Below, one piece after another: positions 1 to 11,922 of a DNA stretch of 64,000 bases. How positions within the stretch are numbered: position 1 is the first letter of the stretch; each line of letters begins with the position of its first letter. This DNA is from Przewalskia tangutica (lineage: Eukaryota > Streptophyta > Magnoliopsida > Solanales > Solanaceae). The stretch lies in the NCBI GenBank assembly GCA_029844215.1, contig CM056731.1:80434992-80498991 (forward strand), read 5' to 3'. The notes beneath the pieces were generated by a model, which ran no database searches, had not been told where the DNA came from, and saw only the letters and a program-made list of their open reading frames with translations. Position numbers and translations under genes: made by a program.

Positions 1-1117
1 AAGGTCTAACATGTTATATAGTTAAAAACAACTTCAACAACTACAATTTCCTTCTTTATACAACATGCGACGACTTAAACGAATAATCAACTTGAATTGT
101 AATCTTAAGGCTAAACATGCTAGTTTTCGGATTAGGGTTCCAATAGCCAATATAATTATCAAACTTCATACTAAACATCTCATGCTTGCTAATATCCATA
201 TCTACAACAATAAGTAAGTCTTAACTACTAAAACGACAAAATTTATACCTTTCCAAGCCCTTAAAATTTCCAAGATTCAAAGTCGCGTCTTAGCAATTCT
301 TAGCTCATTTCCTTAGGTTCCAATCCGCTCCAAGCACTCCTTAGAGGCCTATGAAGAACCCATCTTCAAGTTCCAACTTCAAAGTTGAAGAACTCATTTA
401 GTTTCCGCCTTGCGACTAATACGAAAAAGCCATTTTTCCGAAATCTTTCTATTGAGATATCCTTATAATACCCTTAGGGACATTGGGTTTAAGTCTTGTG
501 GCTAATGGATCAAAATCACAAAATTTTCTTGTGTGAGCAAGACCAAACCCGAGAGCCTCTTCTCTTGGCACAAAGTGTTCTAATTTTTCTAAGTGTAAAT
601 GAGCTAGTCTTGCACTAGTAGTAAGCTTATAAAACACAATGGAGGGCTTGGATTATCACAAATGTGAGGCTAGGATGAATTTCACTTGGATTAAGCCTAT
701 GTGGACAAGTTGACAAGTCAACAATGTCATGCTTGCAAGACTTATCTTCCAAGATGGTCAATGACCATTTTACCCTCCCTCTAATTCGACCAAGACCATA
801 AGTGGGGGTGCCACGTGTCACCCTCTCATTCGTCCATAAAATTCCGTAACCCTCGTGGGCCCCACAAAAATGTAAAATTCCTCGGGTGGGCCCCACGTGA
901 CCAAATCCGTAAAAATAAATTTCCATAATGTTAACAAGTTCCATATTCCTCAAATAATGCATTTTGAGAATCCAATTCTCAACAACGAACATTTTTCCTT
1001 ACCGACGTTCGGAAGATTTTCCGTCGGAAAAACAATTCTTCCTTTCGTATCAATTTCCAAGTCTTGTTTCCTTTCGTACATTCTCTTTTACATGTCCTGG
1101 ACTTACGGGGTGTAACA
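1..1117 (-). mobile_element. Element D, 3' LTR (partial, runs off window)
   Basis: Read on the minus strand this piece starts TGTTACACCCCGTAAGTCC, the LTR start also seen at 35799 and 39921, and in variant form at 45932. The rest matches the distal parts of the other D-type LTRs, for example the cttgcgactaat and tttccgggatctttct stretches near 410-450, 35070-35120 and 45375-45420. The outer end lies before base 1, so its target duplication cannot be seen. Short reading frames here are not genes. Confidence 0.8.
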
Positions 1118-2817
1118 ATATCCATCGCCTAATAATATGGGTATGCATAACCCTTAAAAATACGTAAAAATATCCTTTTACGTAGGGGAGAGAGCTTATC
1201 TCCCCTTCTTAATCTTTCCTTGAAGTTACAACCCTATTCACAGGGTCCTCTTGCGGTCCTGTATATATCTAATCATCAAGCACCGCCTAAAATAAAGAAA
1301 AATCGTGTAGATTCTCAAAACCCACCAATGATGTCTTCGGTTTTCCGCAGGCAGCACTCGTACCTATCTTATTCTTGCCTTGCGCATTTTCCTGAAATCA
1401 TTCGGGAAGTCGTGGCCCTGACCGCCACACTAGACAACTCCAAGCACCTCCAAGCACCTCCAAGGGCACTTAATCATAAAATCCTTCAATGATCCTATGT
1501 TCTTATCTCCGTCTCTTAGCTTTCAAATTCACGTACTACATACTTCTAACATCAATTTATTTATTTCAACCGAACAAGTCACATAGACTTACTAAAATCA
1601 AGTTTGTCAATTGTATATCATTACCGGGAAATCCTTATGTACCCGCTCAGCTACAACCCAAACACCCACTGGTATAGCTACCCCGAAAGGTCATTATGGA
1701 CTCCGGCTCTATTTCTTTACACTTGTTTGCTCTCTTTCTTACTGGTTGTACTCTTTCCGTACTTCCAAACTTATACTAGTATACGTACATAACTTTCATA
1801 CTAATTCTGGCCTCCAATATTTGGAGTTACTTACATCGAACAATTTAAGGCCATTTCCGGCTCTCACAACCTGGTTGCCGGTGGAACGCGTCCACGAACC
1901 TGTAAAATGATTAACTAGACTTGGGCCTTGCACCCTCGTGACCCTGTCACGTAGCGGCACTACTACCAACTGATCCCACTCCATTTCAGGCTATGGGGTG
2001 ACCCTTAATAGGTCTTCAACCCGACTCGGCGTCGCACTTAACTCTTATCCTTGGTCTGACTTAAATTTTTACTACCAGAGAAGGCCTTATATACCTAAGG
2101 TCTCGGCGGTTATCAATATTCTTAGGCTCGCAATTTCCATATTCCAAGCCTACATTATCCTTCCCCGCATACGGTAAGATAGCTTCTTATAAACCCACAA
2201 TCGTGTTGTCTTGATCATAACAACCATACTGACTCCATACGGATCTCATCCGTACTATTCTCTTAAGCATACTACGTAGCTTAATCTATTAACATAGTCT
2301 TTCATTAAGTCCTTTATCAAAATTTCTTAAAGGTTCATTACCTTCTCATACAGCTCATCATCTCCTAATTATCTCAAATTAGTACGTAAAACCTTGATGA
2401 GAATTCATTAAATTGTTTCATACCTTCCCGGTATCTATTTAGTCCTTACCAATTCTTGGTAATCCAAAATCATTCAAGGCAACACGCATCTGACCCTCAT
2501 ACATAAATCTGTATAGTTGTACGTCATTATACCAACTATACAACAATTATTACCAACCTGGATACGCAATCCACATAATCCTTCCTGGGTCACTACTGCA
2601 TTTCTCATAGTTGCAATCAACATAACTCGTTAGGGAGAGACGACCCTAACAACACAGCTCTATCGCACGATCTCAGAGTGAGAAGAATGGAAACCAATCC
2701 TAAATGTCCTACAACCTCCTGGTTATAGATGTGGTGCATAACACACCGATAACCAAGACTCTACTAGACACGGTCTGTAGGCACTTTCCGGGGACAACCT
2801 GGCTCTGATACCACTTT
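1118..2817 (-). mobile_element. Element D internal region, non-coding
   Basis: Only 1.7 kb lie between the two LTRs of D. I find no gag, protease, RT, RNase H or integrase motif, so D is a non-autonomous (LARD-like) element. The end next to the primer site matches the same region of elements B and C (the gatctcagagtgagaag and aaccaatcctaaat stretches near 2670-2700). The 1796-1984 part matches 26478-26708 in element C, both encoding a VVVP..RVTRV.GPSLVN peptide on the minus strand. The likely transposition source is a B-like autonomous partner. That is inference. Confidence 0.65.
2801..2813 (-). other. Primer-binding site of element D (initiator tRNA-Met)
   Basis: On the minus strand this reads TGGTATCAGAGCC, four bases inside the LTR end. 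It is the standard plant LTR-retrotransposon site complementary to the 3' end of initiator tRNA-Met. It fixes the orientation of D: the LTR at 2818 and above is the 5' LTR. Confidence 0.9.
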
Positions 2818-5062
2818 TATCACGACCCAACCCCGGGCCCGCGACTGGTGCCCTACCTGGGCACCCCTCACAGGTATACATCAGAGAATAGAAACGGAAC
2901 ATACATAAACTCATAAGTACTAGACAGTAAATATCAACAGGCTAGCCGAAAAGGCCACCTTCCGAAAAATATACATAACCCAAAGTCAACAGTTACATCT
3001 TTTTTTTTTACAACTCAATCCACAAGATATGACTACATACCTCTAAGAATAACAACTGTGACGGGACAGGGCCCCGCCATACCCCTGAAGGTACAACAAC
3101 CGACAATACCAGGGATCTGAACCAAAGATAAGCCTCCGGAGTAATGGAGCTTCTCAACATCTGAACAGTGATCCTAAGAGTGAGGATCAGCAACCTGTAT
3201 AACTCTACTGCAGATTTAACGCACTTCGGCGAGGTCAGTACAACCGGTACCAAGTATGTGAAACTAAAAGTATTGTAATGAAATCATAATAGTCTAAAAT
3301 AAAGCTGGGGACATGTATGATAACCACATTAACAGTACACTGTGCCTTACTAACAATGAGAGTAAACAAGAGTATACTTTACTGCATAAAAATAGGAGGC
3401 TCATGATCAAATTAGGGTCACCCGCCCGTAGTATCATTAAGCAATCCGACTCCTGGGACTATTTCACCCGCATAGGTCCTGTGGACCCGCAATGGAGCGA
3501 TTTGCTCCGCATGGGACTATTTCACCCGCACAGGACTATTTCACCCGCTTAGGCCCGGTGGGCCCGCAATGAGTACAAACGCCGCACTCGCATCATGGGT
3601 AGCAAATCCATGGAATAAGTAGCCACAAGCCCGGGGAATGACCCCGTAATGAACAATATATCACTAGCACAACCGGCTATCATACATAACATAAGTACCA
3701 CCAGCTTATCATACATAACATAAGCACCACCGGCTTATCATAATTATCATAAGCAAGTTAAGACATCCCCTAACTTCTTATTAGCCTTAATTATCATGCA
3801 CTCTCATTTTATTTAACTTAAGGCACTAACATGTCATTAAAAATCCGGGAATTTAACCCAAAGTACTACGTACTTTCGTTCCTTTAAAAAGAACCATTTT
3901 TATATAAAAACCCCAAGATACTAACACCCGTAGTATCAAGGCTTGTCTACTTTTCAAAACAAGTTACTACACCTTTAGAAATTCATTTCAAGGCTTTGAA
4001 ACTCAGTAACTTCTACATTCACAACTAGGCAACTCATGCCTATAAATCAAGTAGACCACTCTCTTAACCTTCCATAAAGCCGTTATAACTAACTTCTCAT
4101 AAAGCCGTTATAACTCTTTATGGTTTAGACAAATTCATTATTTTTATAACCAAGAGACTTATACTTTCAAAACCAAGTATCATATACTTTCAAGTCAAGT
4201 TACATAACTTTCAAAATACTTCAAGTCTCTTAACTTTAGAAATCAAGTTTCTTCACTTTAGAAAATCAAGTTCCTTAACTTTAGAATGTCAAGTTTCTTA
4301 ACTTTAGAAAATCAAGTCTCTTATCTTTAGAATAGTTCAAGAAATCAATACTTTTTCCAAATAAAGTATTCTATACTTTTCAAGTCAAGAAATCCTTCCA
4401 TGTAACATCAAGTCACATATCATTTTCGAAAACAAGGCAAGGATATCAAAATGAAACCAAATTCCTTTTTAACCATGTACGTCCACCGTACTATACATTT
4501 ATAAAATTCATGCTCAAGAAGATAGGGAAAGTTCCACATACCTCTTCGACTTTATCCACTTGCGAAGTTGAATACACCGCACGTAGAATGTCAACCTATA
4601 ATGACCATAATACGTCCATCAACTACTAGATTTCAATGTAGAATATTTCTAAGTATAAGGACTCTTAATTCTACGGAAAATCGGGCAGCACTTCCTTTGT
4701 TTCTACGTACTTTTCCACCTTTTTCAAGGCCCGAAAATCAATAACCAATGCCACATTTAAGGCTCAACACATCAACCAATCAAAGGGGATTACACGCCTA
4801 ACAGGACGTGTAAATTATGCCCTACAATTAATATAAAACTGTCCAACAACTTAAGTCATTCTCGGCTACCATCAATATCAACAACAATGTCAATTTCCGT
4901 TCAATTTCTTTTTAATCCAAGTTGTTATTCCAACATGGTATATACATAATAACAATTTCAACAACTATAAATCCTTTCTTCCTTAACATACCACGATTGT
5001 AACTATCGACCAAATTGATTACAACAATAATGGCTAACATGCCCAATTTCGGTTTTCAACAT
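2818..5062 (-). mobile_element. Element D, 5' LTR, inner part (split by element A)
   Basis: The LTR starts next to the primer site and is interrupted at 5062/5063 by element A. It resumes at 34803. Its inner terminus reads TGATA instead of TGACA, a C-to-T change in the terminal CA that is typical of methylated-cytosine decay. Around 3450-3590 it holds a cluster of short repeats containing cccgcat and gggactatttcacccgc, also present in LTRs E (43740-43870) and H (63700-63780). Confidence 0.85.
5058..5062. repeat. Target-site duplication of element A, left copy
   Basis: The five bases aacat directly precede the A terminus TGTCACGCC and recur at 34798-34802 directly after the other terminus TTTTACA. 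A perfect 5-bp duplication shows that A is a bona fide insertion into the LTR of D. Confidence 0.93.
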
Positions 5063-5757
5063 TGTCACGCCCCGACTTTTCCTAAGTCTTTACTTAGGGC
5101 GTGATGGCACCTGGACGATTATTTCCCACCAGGAGCACCATTTAATTCTCTTTATTTAGAAATTTGAACTTATATTCAAATACAGAGCGATTAATAAAAA
5201 TAACAATAAAGAAATTTGTTTATGACTTTATTGAAAATATAACGCGAGCCCATACTCGTGCAAATATTGTTTCTACATAGACATACTGACAAATATTATT
5301 CTAAGTTGGAAGGGAGCCCATTCCACACGGGCATTTCCCGAGACACTGGAACTGACATTCTGAACCTGACGAGTACCAAGCCCGAAGCAATAGACTTGGT
5401 ATGACAAGAGGCTGCGGGACGATCGCTAGCCTTGGCGTGGAGCCTTTCCTCTATCACGCTTTCTGAAACATGTTAAATAAAGAGTCACCCTACCATCCAA
5501 TGAGTGAGAACCTTACCTGCAATTCAAAGTAACACCACAATATTCCAAGTGCAATCACATTATAACGTAATAAGCATATTGCAAAACATATCGAGTTACA
5601 ACATCTTTAAATATGCAACAACTCCTCATAGGAAATTCTCGGTTTAACTAACACTTCATTTTATCTCATATTATACGTTAAGACATTCCCTGCATTTCCA
5701 CATGTTTATTACATTTATATATTTGTGAACGTATTCACTTTTCATATTTATATATAG

Positions 5758-6275
5758 GTGAACATGTATTCATCTTTCATATTTGTTGCGTGCAACCCGA
5801 TCCATTATATTTACGTATTTGTGAACATGTATTCACTTTACGTTTTGTTGCGCGTGCAACCCGATCCATTATGTTTACGTATTTGTGAACGTGTATTCAC
5901 TTTACGTTTTGTTGCGGCGCAACTCGATCCATTATATTTACGTATTTGTGAACATATATTCACTTTACGTTTTGTTGCGGCGTGCAACCCGATCCATTAT
6001 GTTTACGTATTTGTGAACGCCGTATTCACTTTACGTTTTGTTGCGCGCAACCCGATCCATTATATTTACGTATTTGTGAACATATATTCACTTTACGTTT
6101 TGTTGCGGCGCAACTCGATCCATTATATTTACGTATTTGTGAACATATATTCACTTTACGTTTTGTTGCGGCGTGCAACCCGATCCATTATGTTTACGTA
6201 TTTGTGAACGCGTATTCACTTTACGTTTTGTTGCGTGCAACCCGATCCATTATATATTTATATATTTATGTGAAC
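5758..6275. repeat. Tandem array, 63-66 bp unit, about 8 copies, in A 3' LTR
   Basis: Units start at gtgaac at 5758, 5821, 5885, 5948, 6013, 6076, 6139, 6204 and 6270. Each contains two self-complementary motifs, gtgaa....ttcac and ttgcgcgcaa (with variants), plus cgatccatta and acgtattt. Length changes sit mostly inside the ttgcg..caa palindrome. Confidence 0.95.
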
Positions 6276-6639
6276 ACGTATTCACTTTTCATATTTTGAA
6301 GATCAAATAAATACTATTCTCTTTTCTAACATTCTGTCATTCATACTTGTAACGATTATAATCTTTTAACCATAACTCCAACTAAGGTGTTTCTCAAGCG
6401 GAAACTAAGGTAAGACGGGGATCTTTCACTGTACCAAATTTCATTTAAAACTACTTTGGGTAACTAACACAAATTTATCCTCAAAACAGCCACATGAAAT
6501 TTATTTCGGCAGAATATTTATTAAACAACACCCAATCTTAGAATAGTCATAACTCCTAATCTGTAAACCCGTTCAAGCCCCATAAAATCTCAAAACGACG
6601 AGAACGTAGAGCTACACGTCTCCATGTGAACCATCCTTT

Positions 6640-7210
6640 CATATTCTGTACCATTTGGTACAGTTTTACACTTTTATTCGCTGCCCTCCCTGGATCTCGA
6701 TAGATCCGAGGCAGAAACTTTAAACAGCGATAACTCTCAATCCGTAAGTCGGATAGACCCCCGTAAGGTCTCAAAATGTCCAAAACAAAGATATATAGAA
6801 CTTTCATTTAGAAACAATTTTTATATTCCCCACAGATTAGTACAGTTTTATGTTTCAACGTCCTGCCCTTCTGGATTCTGATGAATCCGAGGCAGCAACT
6901 TCAAACTACCATAAATCTCAACTCGTAAGTCCGTTTTAACAACGTTTTATCTATATCTGTCCGTAACAGAGAGATTTACAACCATGTAAATTTTCATACA
7001 ATTCTAATAAGTAAAACTCAATAAAAACAGTCTGTAATTATACCTTTCCGAATTTCGACCAAATCTAAGGCAGGAACTTTGAACTATGATAACTTTCAAA
7101 CCGTATGTCCATTTTACCTCATTTTTGGTTCTATCTGATCATATTAGAGAGGTGTACCACTCCTCCGAATTTCATCAAATTATAACGATTATAACTCAGT
7201 GAGAACAGTT
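6640..7210. repeat. Degenerate ~180 bp direct repeats in A 3' LTR
   Basis: A block containing gaggcag(a/c)aact, then ataac(t)ctca and ccgtaagtc, recurs with its gaggcag/aaggcag marker at 6708, 6889 and 7067. The spacings are 181 and 178 bp. A weaker first copy precedes at about 6550. The same series is in the partner LTR near 33660-34080. Confidence 0.75.
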
Positions 7211-7769
7211 CGTAAAGTTCATGACGCAACTAGTCGTCTAAACAATCAAAAGTTCATTATTTCTTTTCAACACTCAATTCTTATTCTAACATGTATTGAA
7301 CTAAAAATAAAGGATGTTACCAAGAATTTCTGAGTGAGAAAACTCACCTTGTATGTGTGAAATGATTGTTATTCGGTTGTTATAAGGGACCCTTGCTCCC
7401 TAGTATTTCTTTTTTTTGTTGTTCTTCTTACTTTCTTATTTTTTTCCAGAATTTTCCTCTTCTTGTTCACTTGTTTTTTTCTGATTTTCTAACCTTGATG
7501 TTATGTACTTTGTTTGTGTGTAAATACAATGTATAAGTGGAGGTGATTGTATAACTTATGGGAGGGGGAAAGCCAAAAGATTGAAGGGAAATGAAAAGGG
7601 GGGAAGGGGTAAAGGGAAGGGGTGGGAGTTGGGACGTGCATCTGCATGTTTGTGTTTGTGTTTGTGTGTGTGTTTTTTTTTTTTTTTTTTTTTTGGTTTC
7701 TTATTTTCATTTTATCTATTTATCCAACTTTAACACTAACTCTATCTCATGCAATTTATTCTTTATTTT

Positions 7770-7771
<2 letters not shown>

Positions 7772-7802
<31 letters not shown>
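7772..7802. repeat. TA microsatellite in A 3' LTR
   Basis: A pure TA run of about 31 bases. The partner LTR carries a shorter run at 34730-34748, as expected from slippage after insertion. Confidence 0.95.
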
Positions 7803-7806
<4 letters not shown>

Positions 7807-7851
7807 TAACCCAACCACAACTATTATTATTATTTTTTTCCGGATTTTACA

Positions 7852-7868
7852 TTCTCTCCTCCTTAATT
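7852..7868 (-). other. Polypurine tract of element A
   Basis: On the minus strand aattaaggaggagagaa directly precedes the 3' LTR start TGTAAAATCC. This is the expected primer for plus-strand DNA synthesis. Confidence 0.85.
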
Positions 7869-8104
7869 AACATTCGTCCTCGAATGTGAATAAAATAAAT
7901 AACATAATCACATAGACACAATAATGTTTATTGTTATTGTAACAAATTTGGGGCTTCACATTCTCCCTTCCTTAAGAAGCATTCGTCCTCGAATGAGAAT
8001 GAGGTTGTAACACATGCATATAGACACGCAAATGACACATATATGAAGTACTATGTAATGCATTTTTTTTATTACCTTAGTCAAATAGGAATGAATATTT
8101 GACT

Positions 8105-9332
8105 TTCATCGCCTCTTCCGCTTCCCAGGTGGCTTCCTCTGTGGAGTGATTCCTCCATAGGACTTTCACGGAAGCAATATCTTTATTTCTAAGGCGTTGG
8201 ACCTTTCTATCAAGTATTTCTACCGGAGCCTCTTCATATTGAAGCTCTTTATTAAGAACTATCTCACGGGAAGGATGGCGTGACTTGGATCGTGCAAGTA
8301 TTTTCGTAACATTGACACATGAAATACCGGATGCTGCTTCGGCTCTTGTGGAAGTGCTAATTCGTAAGCCACATTCCCCACTCTTCGCAAGATCTCATAT
8401 GGCCCAATAAACCTTGGGCTCAATTTCCCTTTCTTACCAAAACGCATCACTCCCTTCATTGGGGACACTTTTAAAAATACTTTCTCCCCCTCTTGGAATT
8501 CAAGATCTCTTTTCCGATGATCCGCATAAGACTTATGACGGCTATGAGCTGTTTTGATCCGCTCCCGAATCATCTGTACCTTATCATTTGTTTCTTGAAT
8601 GACTTTAGGTCCGAACAGTTGCGTCTCGCCCACCTCGAACCATCCAAGTGGAGACCTACATTTTCGTCTATATAATGCTTCAAACGGGGTCATTTGTATG
8701 CTAGAGTGAAAACTATTGTTGTAGGTGAACTCAATTAGACATAGATGGTCCAACCAGCTTTCCTGAAAATCTAACACACAAGATCGCAATATGTCCTCAA
8801 GTGTTTGAATTGTTCGCTCAGCTTGCCCATCTGTTTGCGGGTGGAAAGTCGTGCTTAACTTTTGTCCCGAGACCCTGCTGGAAACTTTGCCAAAAGTGTG
8901 AGGTGAACTGGGAACCCCTATCTGAAATAATTTGTAAGGGAATCCCGTGTAACCGCACAATCTCCTTCAAATAAATCTGTGTGTACTGTGGTGCGCGTCG
9001 TAGTCTTGACCGTAAGAAATGGGCTGACTTTGTAAGTCGATCAACAATCACCCAAATAGAATCATACCGCTTCTCGAGTTTTGGTAGACCGGTTACAAAA
9101 TCCATATGAATCGCCTCCCATTTCCACATAGGGACTCGATGTCTGAAGTAATCCGCCAGTTTTGATGTTCACTTTCACTGGCGACATATAAGACACCTCG
9201 ACAAACTCCGCAACGCCCTTCTTCATCCCGTCCCACCATAATTTACCTTGAGGTCACGATACATTTTGTTGACCACGGATGAATGAAATATCTTGTGTTG
9301 TGACCCTCATCTAAGATCTTCCTCCTTAGATC
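8105..9332 (-). pseudogene. Element A integrase and chromodomain tail (3' part of pol, frameshifted)
   Basis: A minus-strand frame of 233 codons (8259-8960) carries integrase core motifs (HPQTDGQAERTIQTLED, YNNSFHSS, ALYRRKCRSPLGWFEVGE) and the C-terminal GPY-type region (VFLKVSPMKGVMRFGKKGKL, then ..FIGPYEILRRVG). An overlapping frame (8818-9129) holds the upstream core (MDFVTGLPKLEK, DRLTKSAHF, ISDRGSQFTS), so there is a frameshift near 8870. A second shift near 8262 puts the chromodomain-like tail (REIVLNKEL.., WEAEEAMK) in another frame down to about 8105. The upstream part is severed by element B and resumes at 18950. Confidence 0.9.
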
Positions 9333-11717
9333 TGTTATACCGTATTTCGGTATATGCGTGGGAGATACGTCTAAAAAGTTTGGCTTTAAAGTTAGCCTTG
9401 GGCGTTTTTTGTACACAACTCACTAAAAGAATCGTTTCACGAAAGCGTTTCCACGACTTTCGTAGGAAAATTCCGGCTATGCCATTACTAATTTTTGCGG
9501 ATTTTTAGAGAGAAACATTTTGGACCAGCGGGAGGCGACACTGGCACCCTCCCATTGATGAACAGAATCGTCCATTGGGCGAGATTGGAGAGGTGGAGCA
9601 CGTTTTTTGTGCCTTGTGCACAAGTCAAGGAGTTGGTAGGATATTTGTGTGGAGTAAATCTCCACCCTACACTTGCCTTGCACTTGTCTTAATCTTGGCC
9701 CTTGGTTGGCAACTTCTTGACCTATAAATACCCCTTAAGATGAAGAGTTCTTCATCCACAAATCTTCAAGTCTTGAAAAATCCTCCTCTCCCTTTGTGAG
9801 CTTTTAGTCAACACCCCTTCCCTCCACGTGAGTTTGGCGAGGGCCTAACCCCTAGCCTAGCCGAAATCTACCCCCCCTCACTTGGTAGAAAAGTTGTCTT
9901 CAAGTAGCGTTATAATCCCCAAAATACCTAGCCCAAATCCCTTAGTCTTTGGTAGAAGTTGTGAAGAACTTCTAAGGTTTCTTAGCTACTGGGCGTACAA
10001 CTTAGGAGCTAAACCTTGCTCAGTGCGACTTTATCTAGGATATTATTGGGCTTACCGGTAATAATCCTAACCTCTTTTGAATTAGAGAATACTTCTTGTT
10101 GTAGTATAAGGATAAGTATAAATACTTAGAAGAATATCACGAAAAGAATTGAACTATTACCACAGTAGAAGGTTTTAAAGAAGAATAATCTGCTTGTACT
10201 CACATAGGATTGTTTTCACGATGAGACTTAAATAGCTCACCGGGTAGGGTTGTCTGCCCGACTTTCCGTAGAATTGTGAACCCTCTGTTTAGAATGACCC
10301 TCAGAGTAGTCTTTGATAGATATCTGTGACTATTATAGGTTGACTCTCTGCGACATATTGACTTGGCGGTGGTTTTATTTGAGAAGGTATGTGATTCTTC
10401 CTAAAGCATGATATTTTACAATATATAGTGCGGTAGGCGTACATGTGTTAATCGAATAATACTTATGGCAATGCCTCACGCTTAAGCTTTGAATAATACT
10501 TACAGCAATGCCTCACTTAAGCTTTGAATAACAAAGAATGAAAACATTTCAAAGAATCTTGAATCATTTTAAAACAAAGGCTTAAGAGTTATGCTAGCTT
10601 TATGGGAAGTTAGGTATAACAACTTAAGAATGATAAAAAGGCTGTTTACTTGTTTGTTTATAAAGCCTTGTATTGATCTCTGTTAAGTGTAGTAAGATTG
10701 TTTGATAAGTAGACATATCATGATGCTACTGTGTTAGTGTCTTGTAATCTTTGTGTAAGGGGTCATTCTTGCTTTGTGCTTACGTTGCTAACCGGTAAGT
10801 CCGTTGTCTTATTCTTGTATCACCTACCCTTGACTATTATACAGGGCTTGCCTCGATCTTGGTCTATACGGCCTACGCGGTCTGTGAGACTATGCGGGCG
10901 GCGGTATGCTCGAGATTGATCATTCCGGCGTCTAGCACGACGCGGGGATTCCTATGCGGTCTGTTGAGACTATGCGGTCTTTTGAGACTATGCGAGTGCG
11001 GGAGCCTAGGCGGATCGCGGGGTTGGCTGCCCCGTCGCGAGGGCTACCTCATGCGGGTCTCACGTGTGACCTATGCGAGTGCGAAAGTCGAGGACTAGGC
11101 ACGCAGAATGATATTATGGGCGATTAGCCTTGCCCGATCATTCGCGGCCTAGAATAGACACATTCTGATCTTTCCATTTCCGTTGTTGTTTGTGATGTGG
11201 CACTATGTGCAATTGAACTGATTGTATTTGTGAAAAGGTTTTAAATACTTTGATTTCATTTCAGTTCCTTATAGTTTCACATACTTGGTACCTGTTGTAC
11301 TGACCTCCTTCGGGGGGCTGCGTTCATGCCGCAGGTAAGGGCAAGCAGGTGCTAGATCCACATCCTTAGGATCTTTGCGTTGGTGTCAGGAGCTCCATCT
11401 TCTCCGGAGGCTCTACTTTTGGGTATGATCTCCCTGTATTGTAGATAGTTTTGTACAGTCAGGGTATGGCGGGGCCCTGTCCCGCCATAGTTGTTTACTT
11501 CCTTAGAGGTCTGTAGTACTATTGTACAGTTGGGATGTAACTGCAAAACTTGAGTTATTTATATTATGCCGAAAGGCAAGCTTTTCATCAGATAAACTGT
11601 GTCTTATTTTATAAACTGTTTCCTGTCTTGTTTTATATTCCGCTGGTTACTCTGATGTATGACTACTTGGGTGCCCCGGTAAGGCACCAGTCACGGGCCC
11701 CGGAACGGGTCGTGACA
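9333..11717 (+). mobile_element. Element B, 5' LTR
   Basis: It aligns end to end with 16556-18949. Differences are mainly small indels, many of the CAG or CTG to CG/CGG type (for example cacgatgag near 10217 against cactgatgag near 17459). No protein is encoded. It has an early GC-richer block near 10860-11160 with repeated gactatgcgg. Confidence 0.93.
9722..9730 (+). promoter_or_regulatory. Putative TATA box, B 5' LTR
   Basis: The sequence ctataaatacccc lies about 390 bp into the LTR. The partner LTR has the same site near 16951, and the related LTRs of C have it on the minus strand near 24880 and 31064. Conservation in all four copies supports a Pol II core promoter for the retrotransposon transcript. 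Confidence 0.6.
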
Positions 11718-11721
11718 AAAG

Positions 11722-11733
11722 TGGTATCAGAGC
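11722..11733 (+). other. Primer-binding site of element B (initiator tRNA-Met)
   Basis: TGGTATCAGAGC lies four bases after the LTR end GTGACA. It is the canonical initiator tRNA-Met complement. Confidence 0.93.
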
Positions 11734-11922
11734 AGTTAATCCTCGGAAAGTGTCTACAGACCGTATCTAGTAGAGTCTTGATTATCGGTGTGTTGTGCAC
11801 CACACCAATAATCAGGAGGCTATAGGATATTTAGGATTGGTTTCCATTCTTCTCATTCTGAGATCGTGCTTTAGAGCTGTGTTATAGGTTGGACCCCTCT
11901 AACGTATTCCTTTCATATGCTG

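Larger units (their letters stand above)
5063..7851 (-). mobile_element. Element A, 3' LTR
   Basis: Termini on the minus strand are TGTAAAATCCGG and GGGCGTGACA. It contains a tandem array of 63-66 bp units (5758-6275), a set of degenerate ~180 bp repeats (6640-7210), a poly-T run (7674-7694) and a TA microsatellite (7772-7802). All recur in the partner LTR at 32035-34797. No protein gene is supported; the open frames through the array and the T/TA tracts are repeat artefacts. Confidence 0.92.

Noticed and set aside
5758..6275. CRISPR-like array
   Set aside because: No unique spacers: the entire unit repeats. The window is eukaryotic and the array recurs in the paired LTR.
5758..6299. Open frames of 149 and 105 codons through the 63-66 bp array
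   Set aside because: They are periodic translations of a tandem repeat inside an LTR; the frame changes with unit length and the protein has no domain.
7591..7870. Frames of 72 and 82 codons rich in Val, Phe, Ile, Tyr
   Set aside because: Translations of GT, poly-T and TA runs in the A LTR, repeated at 34546-34921.
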